Under the pieces are notes generated by a model. It was given only the letters and a program-made list of their open reading frames with translations, searched no databases and was not told where the DNA came from. DNA of 64,000 bases from an uncultured Poribacteria bacterium (GTDB lineage Bacteria > Poribacteria > WGA-4E > WGA-3G), in assembly GCA_951812525.1 (NCBI GenBank), contig OX638316.1, forward strand, positions 4,582,506-4,646,505, given 5' to 3'. The position numbers were made by a program, and so were the translations under genes. Positions 51,114-60,308 of this stretch are shown one piece after another (within the stretch, counting starts at the first letter, position 1; every line of letters begins with the position of its first letter).

Positions 51114-52148
51114 TTACGGCACCACCGGTACAGTAATCTCACCGGCAATGATGGCTGCCTTTAGTGCTTCAACTTTTTCGAGGAGGTCATCGGAGAGGAG
51201 ATCTTTGTTTCCTTCGGCGAGCATATAGCCAACATTGTCTTCAGCAAGACCGAGGGAATGAACACCCGCCATAAGATGCCCAGCTGCGAACGCTTGGATA
51301 ACGTTGTAGGCTGACTCGTCGATGCCTACACGCAGTCCTGATAAAATAATACCTGGTGCCATATCGGTGATATCGATGTAGTTCCATATCACATACCGAC
51401 CTTCAGCAAGTTTCGCGGCTTCAACAGCACCAAACCCGGATTGGTCTGCCATGGCGTAAATCACGTCAACACCGAGTCCATACTGGGTTAGAGCGATTGT
51501 CCCACCAACCTCGGGTTGGTAAAACCCTTGTTGATCGTCCGCAACATAACCCTTGATAATTTCTGCGTCTGGATTAACGGCTTTGACACCAGCGACATAA
51601 CCGGCTTCAAATTCGTGTAATAATGGCACATTCGCCCCACCAAGGTACCCGACTTTTCCAGTCTCTGTTTTTAACCCAGCGATTGCGCCAAGCAGAAAAG
51701 TGCCTTCGTTTACTCTGTGTGTGAAGGAAACGACATTTGGAAGATCCACGGCAGCATCAAATATAACAAACATTACCTCTGGAAACTCTGGTGCGACGCG
51801 TGAAACTGGTTCACCCATTTGGTAGCCAGAAGTGATAACGAGATCTGAATCTCCAGCAGCGGCACCCAACTGCATGTCCCATGTCTCGAAGTTGCTCTCC
51901 ATTTCGGTTACTTCAACTCCGGGGTTCATTTTAGCTTTCTGCGCGCCGTTATAAAGCACGTCACAATAGGAAAAATCTCCAAGACATTCGCCCGGATAGA
52001 CGAAACTTACCCGAACTGGAGTAGTCTCCATCATTTCAGGTTGATCGGGCGGCATCATGGTCTGGATCTTCTCACAGCCACAGATCGAGATTAGCATCAT
52101 TAATACGCCCAAAAAGGTTAGGTTTTTCAACGCGTTCAAATATTTCAT
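51114..52148 (-). CDS. BMP/PnrA-family substrate-binding lipoprotein (344 aa)
   Basis: ATG start. Signal LTFLGVLMMLISICGC gives a lipobox (ISIC-GC) with the lipidated Cys near residue 23. The mature domain is a PnrA/Med-type periplasmic binding protein: VRVSFVYPGECLGDFSYCDVLYNGAQKA, SDLVITSGYQMGEPVSRVAPEFPEVMFVIFDAAV, VVSFTHRVNEGTFLLGAIAGLKTETGKVGYLGGANVPLLHEFEAGYVAGVKAVNPDA, ALTQYGLGVDVIYAMADQSGFGAVEAA and VIWNYIDITDMAPGIILSGLRVG. Such proteins feed nucleosides or similar compounds to ABC transporters. No ABC permease or ATPase is close by in the window, so it is an isolated binding protein. Confidence 0.85.
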   Translation of the reverse strand: MKYLNALKNLTFLGVLMMLISICGCEKIQTMMPPDQPEMMETTPVRVSFVYPGECLGDFSYCDVLYNGAQKAKMNPGVEVTEMESNFETWDMQLGAAAGDSDLVITSGYQMGEPVSRVAPEFPEVMFVIFDAAVDLPNVVSFTHRVNEGTFLLGAIAGLKTETGKVGYLGGANVPLLHEFEAGYVAGVKAVNPDAEIIKGYVADDQQGFYQPEVGGTIALTQYGLGVDVIYAMADQSGFGAVEAAKLAEGRYVIWNYIDITDMAPGIILSGLRVGIDESAYNVIQAFAAGHLMAGVHSLGLAEDNVGYMLAEGNKDLLSDDLLEKVEALKAAIIAGEITVPVVP

Positions 52149-52263
52149 TTTTCTCCTTGGTTAAGTTTAAAATAGGTTGTATTGTCCTAAATAAGGGACG
52201 CCAAACGACTGAGAATCCACAGAACGTGTCTATTACACGACTTCAGTTTCTCTTAAAAACGTA

Positions 52264-52332
52264 TTGATTTTTCGCATCAAATATGGTATAATGACGCTGG
52301 TAAATTCATAGTGAAATTCACCATACCAGCGT
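52264..52332 (+). promoter_or_regulatory. Promoter and operator-like dyad of the helicase gene
   Basis: TTGATT (52264-52269), 17-base spacer, TATAAT (52287-52292). A 9-bp dyad ACGCTGGTA/TACCAGCGT (52294-52302 and 52324-52332) covers the start of transcription and the early leader. It may be a repressor site or an mRNA hairpin. Confidence 0.6.
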
Positions 52333-52416
52333 TATGAACCTTGACCTGAGCACCATATTACACAAAATACAGAACTGACGCGAATATCTCCGAAAGCATG
52401 CATGGGAGGAAACCCG

Positions 52417-55400
52417 ATGAACATCCTTCATGAATTAAACGCAAAACAGAGAGAAGCGGTAACACACAAAAATGGTCCTCTTCTTGTCATCGCAGGTCCC
52501 GGCACAGGAAAGACAAAAGTCATTACACACCGTATCGAGTACCTGATTCGCGAACACGGTATCAAGTCGGAGAACATTCTAGCACTCACGTTCACCAATA
52601 AAGCCGCGGAAGAGATGCAGAAACGCATCAACGACGAAATAGGAGAACCACACGGATCCAGCATTCAGGCTTGCACGTTCCATACATTTTGTGTCAAAGT
52701 GCTCCGAAAACACGCACAGCAGATCGGATTGAGCGAAAACTTCACTATCTTCGACCAAGAGTTTCAAGATGAGATTTTAACGGAGAATGTTCGCGAGTTG
52801 AACTTGGAACCCGATGAGTATCCACTGTGGTCGCTAAGAAATGCGATCAGTGATGCCAAATGCAAACTGCAGAATCCTGTTGATGCAGTAGACACAACGG
52901 ATATTTATGAAACAGGAACTGTCGAAAACCTCCGAAGTGTGCTGCAGGCGTATCAGGAGAAACTTGAGCGATATGATGCTCTCGATTTCGACGACCTTCT
53001 CGTGAAAACCATCGAATTGCTTGAGGAGGTAGAAGACGTCAAAGCAGCCTATCGCAAGGTGATCTCCTATGTCCTCGTCGACGAATATCACGATGTAAAC
53101 AGTGCACAGTATCGCCTACTCGAACTTCTCTGTCCGTCCCCCGACGGGAATCTGATGGTAGTTGCTGATGGAGATCAAGCTATCTATAGTTGGCGTGGAT
53201 CCAATCCAGAATATATTGACAATTTTAAAGCGGATTACAACCCGAGCGAACTTGAACTGGACGACCACTACAGATGTAGCGGGAAAATCTTGCGTGCTGC
53301 AGAGGAAGTCATCTCCCAAAACCCAAAGCGACAGAAACAGCACACCCTCAGACCTCATAAAGATGTCGGACGGGACATCTTCCACTATACCTTTGACACA
53401 CCCGTAGCGGAAGCGCGCGGTATCATTAAGATCATCAAGAGTCTAGTAGCACAACGTAACTACTCTTACCGTGATATAGCGATCTTTTACCGAACCCACA
53501 GACTCGCAGACGTTATGGCTGAGCAGTTGCTACGTGCAAACATCAAATTCCAGCGGGTTCAACCGACGAACTCCTTTGGAGAAGGGAATAGTAAGAGCAT
53601 TTTCGCCTACCTTCGACTCATCCAGTGGCGACTTCCACAAGATTTGGAGCGTGCGATCAATTTCCCTGAGACTTACATTGACGGTCTGACATGGGTGCGC
53701 CTTAAGTGGCTTGCGCAACGCGAAAATATTGAGTTTATAGAACTTCTAAAAAACATTGACGCATACCCACAGGATGTCGGTCCCTTGACCCGTCGTAATA
53801 TACGCCAATTTTGGACACAACTTGAGGGTTTATCATCCGAAATTGAAGATGAGAAGATTGACAAAATAATTTCGATACTCTTTGACACATTGGAACGCTC
53901 CCGTTCCCCGTATCGCACCGAAGAATTGGAGGTAATAGAAAAACAATCTGAACTGTCGAATATTGCAACTGTCCAGGACATTCTCTACAGTGCCCTCGAC
54001 CTCGATGCGCCGATCAAGATTACCGCAAGCCATGGAATAGATGAATATTGTGCAGCACACATTATTCATCAGACGCTTGAAACCTATCTGGATTACACCC
54101 CTCAACTCCAACTCCTATCTCCCGATGAAAACAGTGCGATGCAGTTGGAAAGCGGAGTCCATTTACTCATTGGCGATTTTGCAGAAATTGAGGAACATGG
54201 TCGGGACACGCGGACGATTCTCATCGGCACAGCCGAAACGATAAATACAGACGCCATCCAGCTCGGATCCGAAAGTGTTCGGAGCATTGCGGCACTCAAG
54301 CTTTGCCAACGGCTTATCAATCGCTTTGAAAGTCCAAATATGGCGGATATGATTGTCTATGACCTGGAAACGACGGGTATCAATCCAAAAACAGCAGAAA
54401 TTGTTGAGATCGCTGCACATCGACTCAGTGCGATAGGTAGCACGGTTGACGAGTACCGTAGCTACGTAAAACCGCCCGGTGGATACATTCCGCGGTCAGC
54501 CACGCGCATTCACGGCATTACGGAGGAGGATGTCAAGAACGCACCCAGCATTGAAATAGTGCTGCCTGAAATACTCGGATTCATCCAAGATCGGATTTTG
54601 ATTGGACACAACGTAGCAGAATACGATAATCGCATCCTCACACGGGACCTGAGAAGGTATTTGGATAGAAGTTTATCAGCACCGCATTACGACACACTTG
54701 CCACGGCTCGCCGGCTTTTTCCACGACAACGGTGCAGTATGGGTGCGCTTGCCGAAAAATTTGGAATCAAACACGGTGATTTACACAGAGCCGTGGAGGA
54801 TGTTGAGGTCAACCGAGAAATCTTTAAAGAACTCATCAAAATTGATGCTAACAAACGAGAAATAAAATCTCTGACCGAACTTCTACCACTTGTTGGCGTT
54901 GGTATCCTCGCTAAAACTGAGGCATCCGAATCAAAAGACGCTTCTAAAGAGGACACCGTAACCGAGACTGAGGCATTCCTCAACGCTGCGAAACGCTTCA
55001 TCCAGACGCACAATGTAGGACTACCGGATCGTTTCCCACTGGAAGCATCAGGGGCAACAACATACATGGAAGAATTACAGGATGCCGTCATTCCAGAGTT
55101 CCCAGAAGACATCGAGTGGCGACAACGTCGTATCCAGTTTATGAACGCTGCGTTCCATTTTGAATCGATGGGTTTTGGACACAAACTTACCGACTTCTTG
55201 GATTATCAGAAATTGCTCACGAATGTTGATGAACTTGACGATACGACCGAGCAGTTGACACTAATGACGATGCATGCGGCGAAGGGAACAGAATTTCCGG
55301 TCGTTATTATCATTGGTATGGAGGAAGGGAGTTTTCCGATGTGGCGGCAGAATCTCACGGAGGAAGCACTTGAAGAGGAGCGTCGTCTTTTCTATGTTGG

Positions 55401-55539
55401 TATGACGCGAGCGCAGTCACAGCTTTATCTGAGTTCTGTTACATATCGTTTTGGGGACAGAGATCGTGCGGCGTCAATATTTGTGCAAGAGATTCCGTCT
55501 GATTATGTCGTCAAATGGAGTCCACGGCACCGGATGTAG
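52417..55539 (+). CDS. SF1A helicase (UvrD/PcrA-like) with embedded DEDDh exonuclease
   Basis: ATG 52417 is used because GGAGGAAACCC precedes it. Helicase motifs: Q-motif LNAKQREAVTHKNGPLLVIAGPGTGKTKVI (Walker A), LALTFTNKAAEEMQKRI (Ia), CTFHTFCVKVLR, YVLVDEYHDVNSAQYRLLELL (II), NLMVVADGDQAIYSWRGSNPEYI (III), LDDHYRCSGKILRAAEE (IV), LTLMTMHAAKGTEFPVVIIIGMEEGSFPM (V) and EEERRLFYVGMTRAQSQLYLSS (VI). Between IV and V, at about residues 645-815, lies a DnaQ-type 3'-5' exonuclease: MIVYDLETTGINPKTAEIVEIAAHRLS, HGITEEDV, ILIGHNVAEYDNRIL, HRAVEDVEVNREIF, with all DEDDh residues. The protein (1040 aa) should unwind and trim DNA, a probable repair factor. Confidence 0.85.
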   Translation: MNILHELNAKQREAVTHKNGPLLVIAGPGTGKTKVITHRIEYLIREHGIKSENILALTFTNKAAEEMQKRINDEIGEPHGSSIQACTFHTFCVKVLRKHAQQIGLSENFTIFDQEFQDEILTENVRELNLEPDEYPLWSLRNAISDAKCKLQNPVDAVDTTDIYETGTVENLRSVLQAYQEKLERYDALDFDDLLVKTIELLEEVEDVKAAYRKVISYVLVDEYHDVNSAQYRLLELLCPSPDGNLMVVADGDQAIYSWRGSNPEYIDNFKADYNPSELELDDHYRCSGKILRAAEEVISQNPKRQKQHTLRPHKDVGRDIFHYTFDTPVAEARGIIKIIKSLVAQRNYSYRDIAIFYRTHRLADVMAEQLLRANIKFQRVQPTNSFGEGNSKSIFAYLRLIQWRLPQDLERAINFPETYIDGLTWVRLKWLAQRENIEFIELLKNIDAYPQDVGPLTRRNIRQFWTQLEGLSSEIEDEKIDKIISILFDTLERSRSPYRTEELEVIEKQSELSNIATVQDILYSALDLDAPIKITASHGIDEYCAAHIIHQTLETYLDYTPQLQLLSPDENSAMQLESGVHLLIGDFAEIEEHGRDTRTILIGTAETINTDAIQLGSESVRSIAALKLCQRLINRFESPNMADMIVYDLETTGINPKTAEIVEIAAHRLSAIGSTVDEYRSYVKPPGGYIPRSATRIHGITEEDVKNAPSIEIVLPEILGFIQDRILIGHNVAEYDNRILTRDLRRYLDRSLSAPHYDTLATARRLFPRQRCSMGALAEKFGIKHGDLHRAVEDVEVNREIFKELIKIDANKREIKSLTELLPLVGVGILAKTEASESKDASKEDTVTETEAFLNAAKRFIQTHNVGLPDRFPLEASGATTYMEELQDAVIPEFPEDIEWRQRRIQFMNAAFHFESMGFGHKLTDFLDYQKLLTNVDELDDTTEQLTLMTMHAAKGTEFPVVIIIGMEEGSFPMWRQNLTEEALEEERRLFYVGMTRAQSQLYLSSVTYRFGDRDRAASIFVQEIPSDYVVKWSPRHRM

Positions 55540-56115
55540 TAAACTATCAACAAGGGCTTGCAATTCGCCCCTACACCTACGCCTGAGCATTTGGAGATCA
55601 AATACGGGGCGGGATATATCCAGCATCGTAACATATCCGTTCAATTTTCGGTATCGTATGTGGGTTCGCAAGATGTGCAAAGTTCCATGTCGCCAAATAG
55701 TAACACAAACTGTTTTGAAACGCAAGATGGTTCCGAGGGAACCACGGTCATTTATGGTTATACCCCCAAATAAATGGACATCTTTGTAGCATAAACTGTT
55801 AGTTTGTGCCCGTGTGAATACTCAGTAGCGCAATTCACACTCTTATGGACATCTTTGTAGCATAAACTGTTAGTTTGTGCCTGTGTGAATACTCAGTAGC
55901 GCAATTCACACTCTTATGGACATCTTTGTAGCATAAACTGTTAGTTTGTGCCTGTGTGAATGCTCAGTAGTGCAATTCACACTCTTTAAGAATGTCCAAT
56001 TAATTCTATTATCTACCATAAATAACCCTACCGCCTGAAAAAGACACCTTGAAAAAAAAGGTTAGACATGGCATACTAAAATACACACGAAAATAAGACC
56101 TCTTCGATTAGAAAA
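55540..56115. other. Repeat-bearing intergenic region
   Basis: No gene between the helicase and the amidohydrolase. The first 230 bases hold only short meaningless frames. 55767-56022 is a structured repeat. TTGAAA near 56051 with TACTAA 19 bases on may be a promoter of the next gene. Confidence 0.5.
55767..56022. repeat. Dispersed structured element with core triplicated (256 bp)
   Basis: Same ends as the copy at 29572-29685, but the central 71-bp unit occurs three times in tandem (starting at 55774, 55845 and 55916). Each unit has hairpin 1 GCATAAAC/GTTTGTGC and hairpin 2 GTGTGAAT/ATTCACAC. The outer GGACAT pairs with the ATGTCC at 55992-55997. 256 equals 114 plus two times 71. Confidence 0.85.
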
Positions 56116-57087
56116 ATGCGAATTGACTGTCAGAGTCACATATTTCCAAACGCCTATACCGAAATCCTGGCGCAGAATCCACACCCTCCCCAAGTCATTC
56201 GTCGCGGCAGTGAGGCTGTCGTTACGTACGGCGATGTCCAGACCTTTCGCTTACAGGACGATGCCTACGACCCGAAACGCAAACTCCAGGATATGGACGC
56301 AGCAGGGGTCGATATGGCACTGCTCAGTACCAATATACCCCCACCATGTATGCTCGCACCCGAATTAGGAAATAAAGGTGCGCAAGCGATCAACGATGCC
56401 ATTGCTGAACTTGTGGACGCATATCCAGATCGTTTCGCAGGATTGGCATGCCTGCCGTGGCAAAATCCAGACGAAGCAATCATAGAAATGGATCGGGTGA
56501 AACGAATCGGGTTCCGCGGGATTATGCTGTATTCCCACATCGGCGGGAAGCCAGTCGACGCGCCACACTTTGAACCTGTCTACACACATGCTGAAACATT
56601 GCAGATGCCGATTGTGATGCATCCTACTGTTCCGGCGTGGGGTGAGGCAATCAAGGACCATTGGATGATCGGTATGATGGGATTACAGGTAGACAATAGC
56701 TTCGCGCTGCTGCGGTTGATTCTAAGCGGGATTCTCGAACGACACCCACGCTTACAAATCGTGATGCCACACGTTGGCGGTATTTTGCCCTATATGAGTG
56801 GTAGGATTGACCATCAGACTGAGGTGCTCGGCAGAGCCAGAGAAAATATAACACAACCACCAAGCGCGTATCTGCAACGTATCTATTTGGATACTGTGTC
56901 GCCGTCGGTGCAGTCACTGCAGTACGCATACGAGTATTCTGGTTCAGATCGGCTGCTGTTCGGGACAGACCATCCCTGGGTGGATATGCCACGATTTGTC
57001 CGCTTGATTGAGGAAATGCCCATTCCTGAAGCAGATAAAGCACAAATTTTTAGTAAAAACGCCATAAAATTATTCGATTTAAGGTAA
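56116..57087 (+). CDS. Amidohydrolase family 2 (ACMSD-like) protein (323 aa)
   Basis: ATG start. TIM-barrel metal-dependent hydrolase of the aminocarboxymuconate-semialdehyde decarboxylase type: IDCQSHIFPNAYTEIL (in place of DxHxH it reads DCQSH), KRKLQDMDAAGVDMALLST, FAGLACLPWQNPDEAIIEMDRVKRIGFRGIMLYSHIGG, MPIVMHPTVPAWGE (metal His), RLQIVMPHVGGILPYMSGRID (His), LLFGTDHPWVDM (metal Asp). The first metal His is replaced by Gln (DCQSH), which may alter metal binding. By family it decarboxylates or hydrolyses an aromatic or 2-oxo acid. Its neighbours are three PhyH genes. Confidence 0.82.
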   Translation: MRIDCQSHIFPNAYTEILAQNPHPPQVIRRGSEAVVTYGDVQTFRLQDDAYDPKRKLQDMDAAGVDMALLSTNIPPPCMLAPELGNKGAQAINDAIAELVDAYPDRFAGLACLPWQNPDEAIIEMDRVKRIGFRGIMLYSHIGGKPVDAPHFEPVYTHAETLQMPIVMHPTVPAWGEAIKDHWMIGMMGLQVDNSFALLRLILSGILERHPRLQIVMPHVGGILPYMSGRIDHQTEVLGRARENITQPPSAYLQRIYLDTVSPSVQSLQYAYEYSGSDRLLFGTDHPWVDMPRFVRLIEEMPIPEADKAQIFSKNAIKLFDLR

Positions 57088-57150
57088 AATCCGAGAAACT
57101 GAAAAGCGAGATCTGTTAAAACCTCACCAGCGAACAAGAGGATTTATTGT

Positions 57151-57954
57151 ATGTCACACGAATTAACTGATGCCCAACGGTTTTTCTTTGAAAATAATGG
57201 ATACCTCGTCTTAGAAGATTTTTTTACGCCTTCACACGTTGAAACGCTCAGGAGTGCTCTCGCTGAAGTTATGGAGATGCGGCGAGAACATGAGGAACAG
57301 GGGTTAACCGAAACTGGGATGACACACATCCACGGCGAGAAAAGCACCCGTATCTTCTATATCCTCGGCGATCACCCAGCGTTTTTGGAACTTCTGGATT
57401 GGCAACCGATTCTGCCGTATGTTACGGGGTTGCTCAATAAGATGCCCCACCACCACGCCTCGGATGCCATTGTTGAACACGCTACGGATTTAAAGGAACG
57501 TCGGATGGGATGGCACATTGATGGACACGACGAAGGCTATCGCAACCTACGTCCAATTCCGTTTTTGCAACTCAAGATCGGCTATTATCTGACGGATATG
57601 ACAGAAGGTGGGCAGGGCAACCTGTGGCTCATACCGGGCAGCCACACGGCTATGTATGACCCGAACCATGAAGATCTGCGGGAGCCTTACGAATATCCGG
57701 GTGCGCTTGAGATCTGTGCGCCACCGGGCAGTGCAATTCTGTTCCATAATGCCGTCTGGCATTCAGCAGGTATTTTTACCAAGCCAGAGGGTTGCCGAGA
57801 AATGCTCTATTATGCTTATGAACATCCATGGATGATCGCCTCGCAAGAACATTGGGGGTATTCCAAAGAATTCTATAACAAACTGCTCTCGCCGGAACAA
57901 CGGAAATTTTTTCACGGGTTTGTCTTTGATCCACCAGAACAACGATGGGGATAG
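57151..57954 (+). CDS. PhyH-family dioxygenase (267 aa)
   Basis: ATG start. The layout is DAQRFFFENNGYLVLEDFFTPSHVETLRSAL, HATDLKERRMGWHIDGHDEGYRNL (HxD), LKIGYYLTDMTEGGQGNLWLIPGSHTAMYDP and AILFHNAVWHSAGIFTKPEGCREMLYYAYEHPW (distal His, Arg). All iron ligands are present. The family uses Fe(II) and 2-oxoglutarate to hydroxylate small molecules; this subtype resembles poribacterial paralogues and not classical phytanoyl-CoA hydroxylase. It is one of a tandem pair with the next gene (55 bases apart) after the amidohydrolase, so the three may be co-expressed. Confidence 0.86.
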   Translation: MSHELTDAQRFFFENNGYLVLEDFFTPSHVETLRSALAEVMEMRREHEEQGLTETGMTHIHGEKSTRIFYILGDHPAFLELLDWQPILPYVTGLLNKMPHHHASDAIVEHATDLKERRMGWHIDGHDEGYRNLRPIPFLQLKIGYYLTDMTEGGQGNLWLIPGSHTAMYDPNHEDLREPYEYPGALEICAPPGSAILFHNAVWHSAGIFTKPEGCREMLYYAYEHPWMIASQEHWGYSKEFYNKLLSPEQRKFFHGFVFDPPEQRWG

Positions 57955-58009
57955 CACAATATAGGTGCACAAGTTATGCCCTATAACACAAGGCAAGGAG
58001 GACGCAATT

Positions 58010-58891
58010 ATGCGTTTGACCGAATCTCAAGTTTCTTTTTTCCACGACAATGGATATTTACTGCTTGAAGATGCGCTTGATGAAAATGATCTGGGTCCCG
58101 TTATTGCTGAATACGAAGGAATTATCGCAGAACGTGCTGAGAAATTGCACGCCGAAGAGAAAGTTAGCGATACGCATGCCGACAAACCGTTTACAGAGCG
58201 GTTGCTTCACCTCGCAAACGAGGCACAAGAGGTAACAGCATTTTTGGATATTATGCAGGCACGCGGGGAAGCGACGTTTAACTTCCTCAAGAATCCCAAA
58301 ATCCTCGACATTGCTGAATCCCTTGTCGGTTCCGAGATTCTCTGCAATCCGATCCAACATATCCGTGCCGTCTTGCCAGTAAAGCGTTCACAGCGCGGAC
58401 CTACACCTTGGCATCAGGATGCAGGTGTATGCTGGCCCGACACGGATCCCTACTTTATGCTAACCGTCTGGGTGCCAATTGTGGACGCGACGTTAGAAAA
58501 CGGATGTCTACAGGTGATGCCGGGTAGTCATAAAATGGGACTCCGCACGCACGACTGGACATCGGGTGGATTGGCGGTACTACCGGAAAATCAGCCACCT
58601 GACCTCACACCGAAACCGTTGCCGATTCGGGCGGGTGGTGTTATTCTGTTCCACAATTATACACTCCACAGTGCGAAACCCAATGAATCGGAGAGCATCC
58701 GCTGGAGTTTCGATCTGCGTTACCATGATGTCTATCAACCGACGGGTCGACCATACTTCCCTGCGTTTCTGATGCGGAGTCGTTTGCGTCCTGAAGCCGG
58801 TAATACGAAGTATGAGACGTGGTGTCAACGGTGGGAATTTGCGTTAGAGAACTCTAAGGGCGCACAAGCGTATCGGTGGCCCCGGGAGTGA
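58010..58891 (+). CDS. PhyH-family dioxygenase (293 aa)
   Basis: ATG 58010 has AAGGAGGACGC upstream; an earlier in-frame ATG at 57965 has none. LTESQVSFFHDNGYLLLEDALDENDL starts the protein; GPTPWHQDAGVCWPDTDPYFMLTVWVPIVDATLENGCLQVMPGSHKMGL has HxD, and VILFHNYTLHSAKPNESESIRWSFDLRY has the distal His and the Arg. All ligands are present. This is the ectoine-hydroxylase/PhyH-like subtype. The role is a hydroxylation of unknown substrate. A DUF420 gene follows 12 bases on. Confidence 0.87.
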   Translation: MRLTESQVSFFHDNGYLLLEDALDENDLGPVIAEYEGIIAERAEKLHAEEKVSDTHADKPFTERLLHLANEAQEVTAFLDIMQARGEATFNFLKNPKILDIAESLVGSEILCNPIQHIRAVLPVKRSQRGPTPWHQDAGVCWPDTDPYFMLTVWVPIVDATLENGCLQVMPGSHKMGLRTHDWTSGGLAVLPENQPPDLTPKPLPIRAGGVILFHNYTLHSAKPNESESIRWSFDLRYHDVYQPTGRPYFPAFLMRSRLRPEAGNTKYETWCQRWEFALENSKGAQAYRWPRE

Positions 58892-58903
58892 AAGGAGAAT
58901 AGA

Positions 58904-59320
58904 TTGCTCGAGATTTCAGATCTGCCGACGGTTAATGCGACTTTAAACACAATAAGCGGTATTCTGCTGACGATCGGGTATGTACAAATCCGGCAGCGGA
59001 AGATTGCGGCACATAAAAACTGCATGCTGGCGGCTTTTGGCGTGTCTGTGCTTTTTCTGGTCAGCTACGTTATCTATCACTATAACGCTGGATCAAAGCC
59101 GTTTACAAAAGAAGGATGGATCCGTCCTGTCTACTTCACCATCCTGATTTCACATATTCTTTTGGCGTTCGTGATAGTGCCGCTGGCATTGCGTACCCTT
59201 TATCTGGCGTGGCGGGAACGATTTGAGTCACACCGTCGCATCGCGAAGATTACCTTTCCGATTTGGCTGTATGTATCAGTGACAGGTGTGCTCATCTATC
59301 TGATGCTGTATCAGTTGTAG
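58904..59320 (+). CDS. DUF420 membrane protein (CtaM-like)
   Basis: TTG start with AAGGAG six bases upstream. Four membrane segments: LNTISGILLTIGYVQI, CMLAAFGVSVLFLVSYVIYHY, YFTILISHILLAFVIVPLALRTLYLAW, FPIWLYVSVTGVLIYLMLYQL, with the conserved-looking IAAHKNCM, YNAGSKPFTKEGWIRPVYF and SHRRIAKITFPIW. This is the DUF420 plan; the best-known member, CtaM, helps assemble heme-copper oxidases. The His residues between helices may bind heme or copper. No oxidase genes are in the window. A clear terminator follows. Confidence 0.8.
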   Translation: MLEISDLPTVNATLNTISGILLTIGYVQIRQRKIAAHKNCMLAAFGVSVLFLVSYVIYHYNAGSKPFTKEGWIRPVYFTILISHILLAFVIVPLALRTLYLAWRERFESHRRIAKITFPIWLYVSVTGVLIYLMLYQL

Positions 59321-59350
59321 GGCAGAGGTGTATCTGCCCATTTTATTTTC
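59320..59350 (+). terminator. Rho-independent terminator
   Basis: GGGCAGA, loop GGTGTA, TCTGCCC, then ATTTTATTTT. It lies between the DUF420 gene and the convergent PhyH gene. Confidence 0.88.
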
Positions 59351-59358
59351 TGTCGCTA

Positions 59359-60255
59359 TCATGCAGCAAAAGGACGGAACCCGCGTAACATCAAGCCGCG
59401 GTCACTATTAGATTTCTTCGCTTCTTCAGCTGCGACTGCCCGCTTCTCTGCCTCTGCGCGGTTTGCTGTTGTTGTCCCACCGATGATCACAAAGTCGTCT
59501 GTTCGGCGGTAACGGTTGATGAAAATCGGACGCGGTTTATCCGACATATTCTGTTTGGAACCGTGCACGGTCTTGACGTTAAAGAAGATCGAATCACCCG
59601 CTTTACCAGAAACGGGGAGCGCACTCTCCCAAGGCCACTCATCCTCCGCCAAACCGAGGTGCGAGAACGTATCAATATGCTTGAGTTGTCCAAGTTGGTG
59701 TGAACCCGGCACAACGTGTAACGCCCCATTTACCAAGTCCGTATCTACAACATAACTCAGAATGCCGACGGGTCCCTGATAGCGGTGTTCAAAGTAGGCA
59801 GAATCCTGATGTAAGTGCTTCGGATGTCCACCCACCGGCTCCTTATAGAGGCACTGCCCGTTACCAAAGATTTCCACATTCGGTCCCAAGATCGCCTCTA
59901 CGATATCGGCTGTAGTATCATCAAAAGCGGATTGGAAGAATGCTGCGCTCGACTGATAATTCACTGCTAACACCATGATCTGTTTGTCGCGTTCGTAGCC
60001 ATCTGGTGCTGGAAGGAATAGTGTGCCGTTCGGTGTTCGCCATCCCTCAACAATCCGTTCTGCTTTATCAAGCAATGATATAGATTCCGCCGCTGCAGCC
60101 TCGATATCCTGATGAATTGCTTTAATATAGGGTTTCATTAGACCACGGACGACAAGACATCCGTGTTCTTCAAAGATGTCTGCGGCTTTTTTGACATCCA
60201 ATGCGTCCATGGACATCTCAATGTCTTTAACTGTTACCTTGGGTTCATGGCTCAC
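59359..60255 (-). CDS. PhyH-family dioxygenase (298 aa)
   Basis: GTG 60255 is preferred, with AAGGAGAATATTTC upstream, over a far upstream ATG at 60327 that extends the frame with non-family residues. AADIFEEHGCLVVRGLMKPYIKAIHQDI opens the domain; HPKHLHQDSAYFEHRYQGPVGILSYVVDTDLVNGALHVVPGSHQLG gives HxD, and DSIFFNVKTVHGSKQNMSDKPRPIFINRYRR gives distal His and Arg. All iron ligands are present. It is convergent with the DUF420 gene, and separate from the PGEF-XdhC operon upstream by about 50 bases. Confidence 0.86.
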   Translation of the reverse strand: MSHEPKVTVKDIEMSMDALDVKKAADIFEEHGCLVVRGLMKPYIKAIHQDIEAAAAESISLLDKAERIVEGWRTPNGTLFLPAPDGYERDKQIMVLAVNYQSSAAFFQSAFDDTTADIVEAILGPNVEIFGNGQCLYKEPVGGHPKHLHQDSAYFEHRYQGPVGILSYVVDTDLVNGALHVVPGSHQLGQLKHIDTFSHLGLAEDEWPWESALPVSGKAGDSIFFNVKTVHGSKQNMSDKPRPIFINRYRRTDDFVIIGGTTTANRAEAEKRAVAAEEAKKSNSDRGLMLRGFRPFAA

Positions 60256-60308
60256 GAAATATTCTCCTTGTTTCACAAACAGTGTAGCATTATAGTTCAG
60301 ATTCGTAG

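Noticed and set aside
55774-55986. CRISPR-like array
   Set aside because: Three tandem 71-bp units without unique spacers between conserved repeats; it is a tandem repeat of a structured element, and no cas genes are present.
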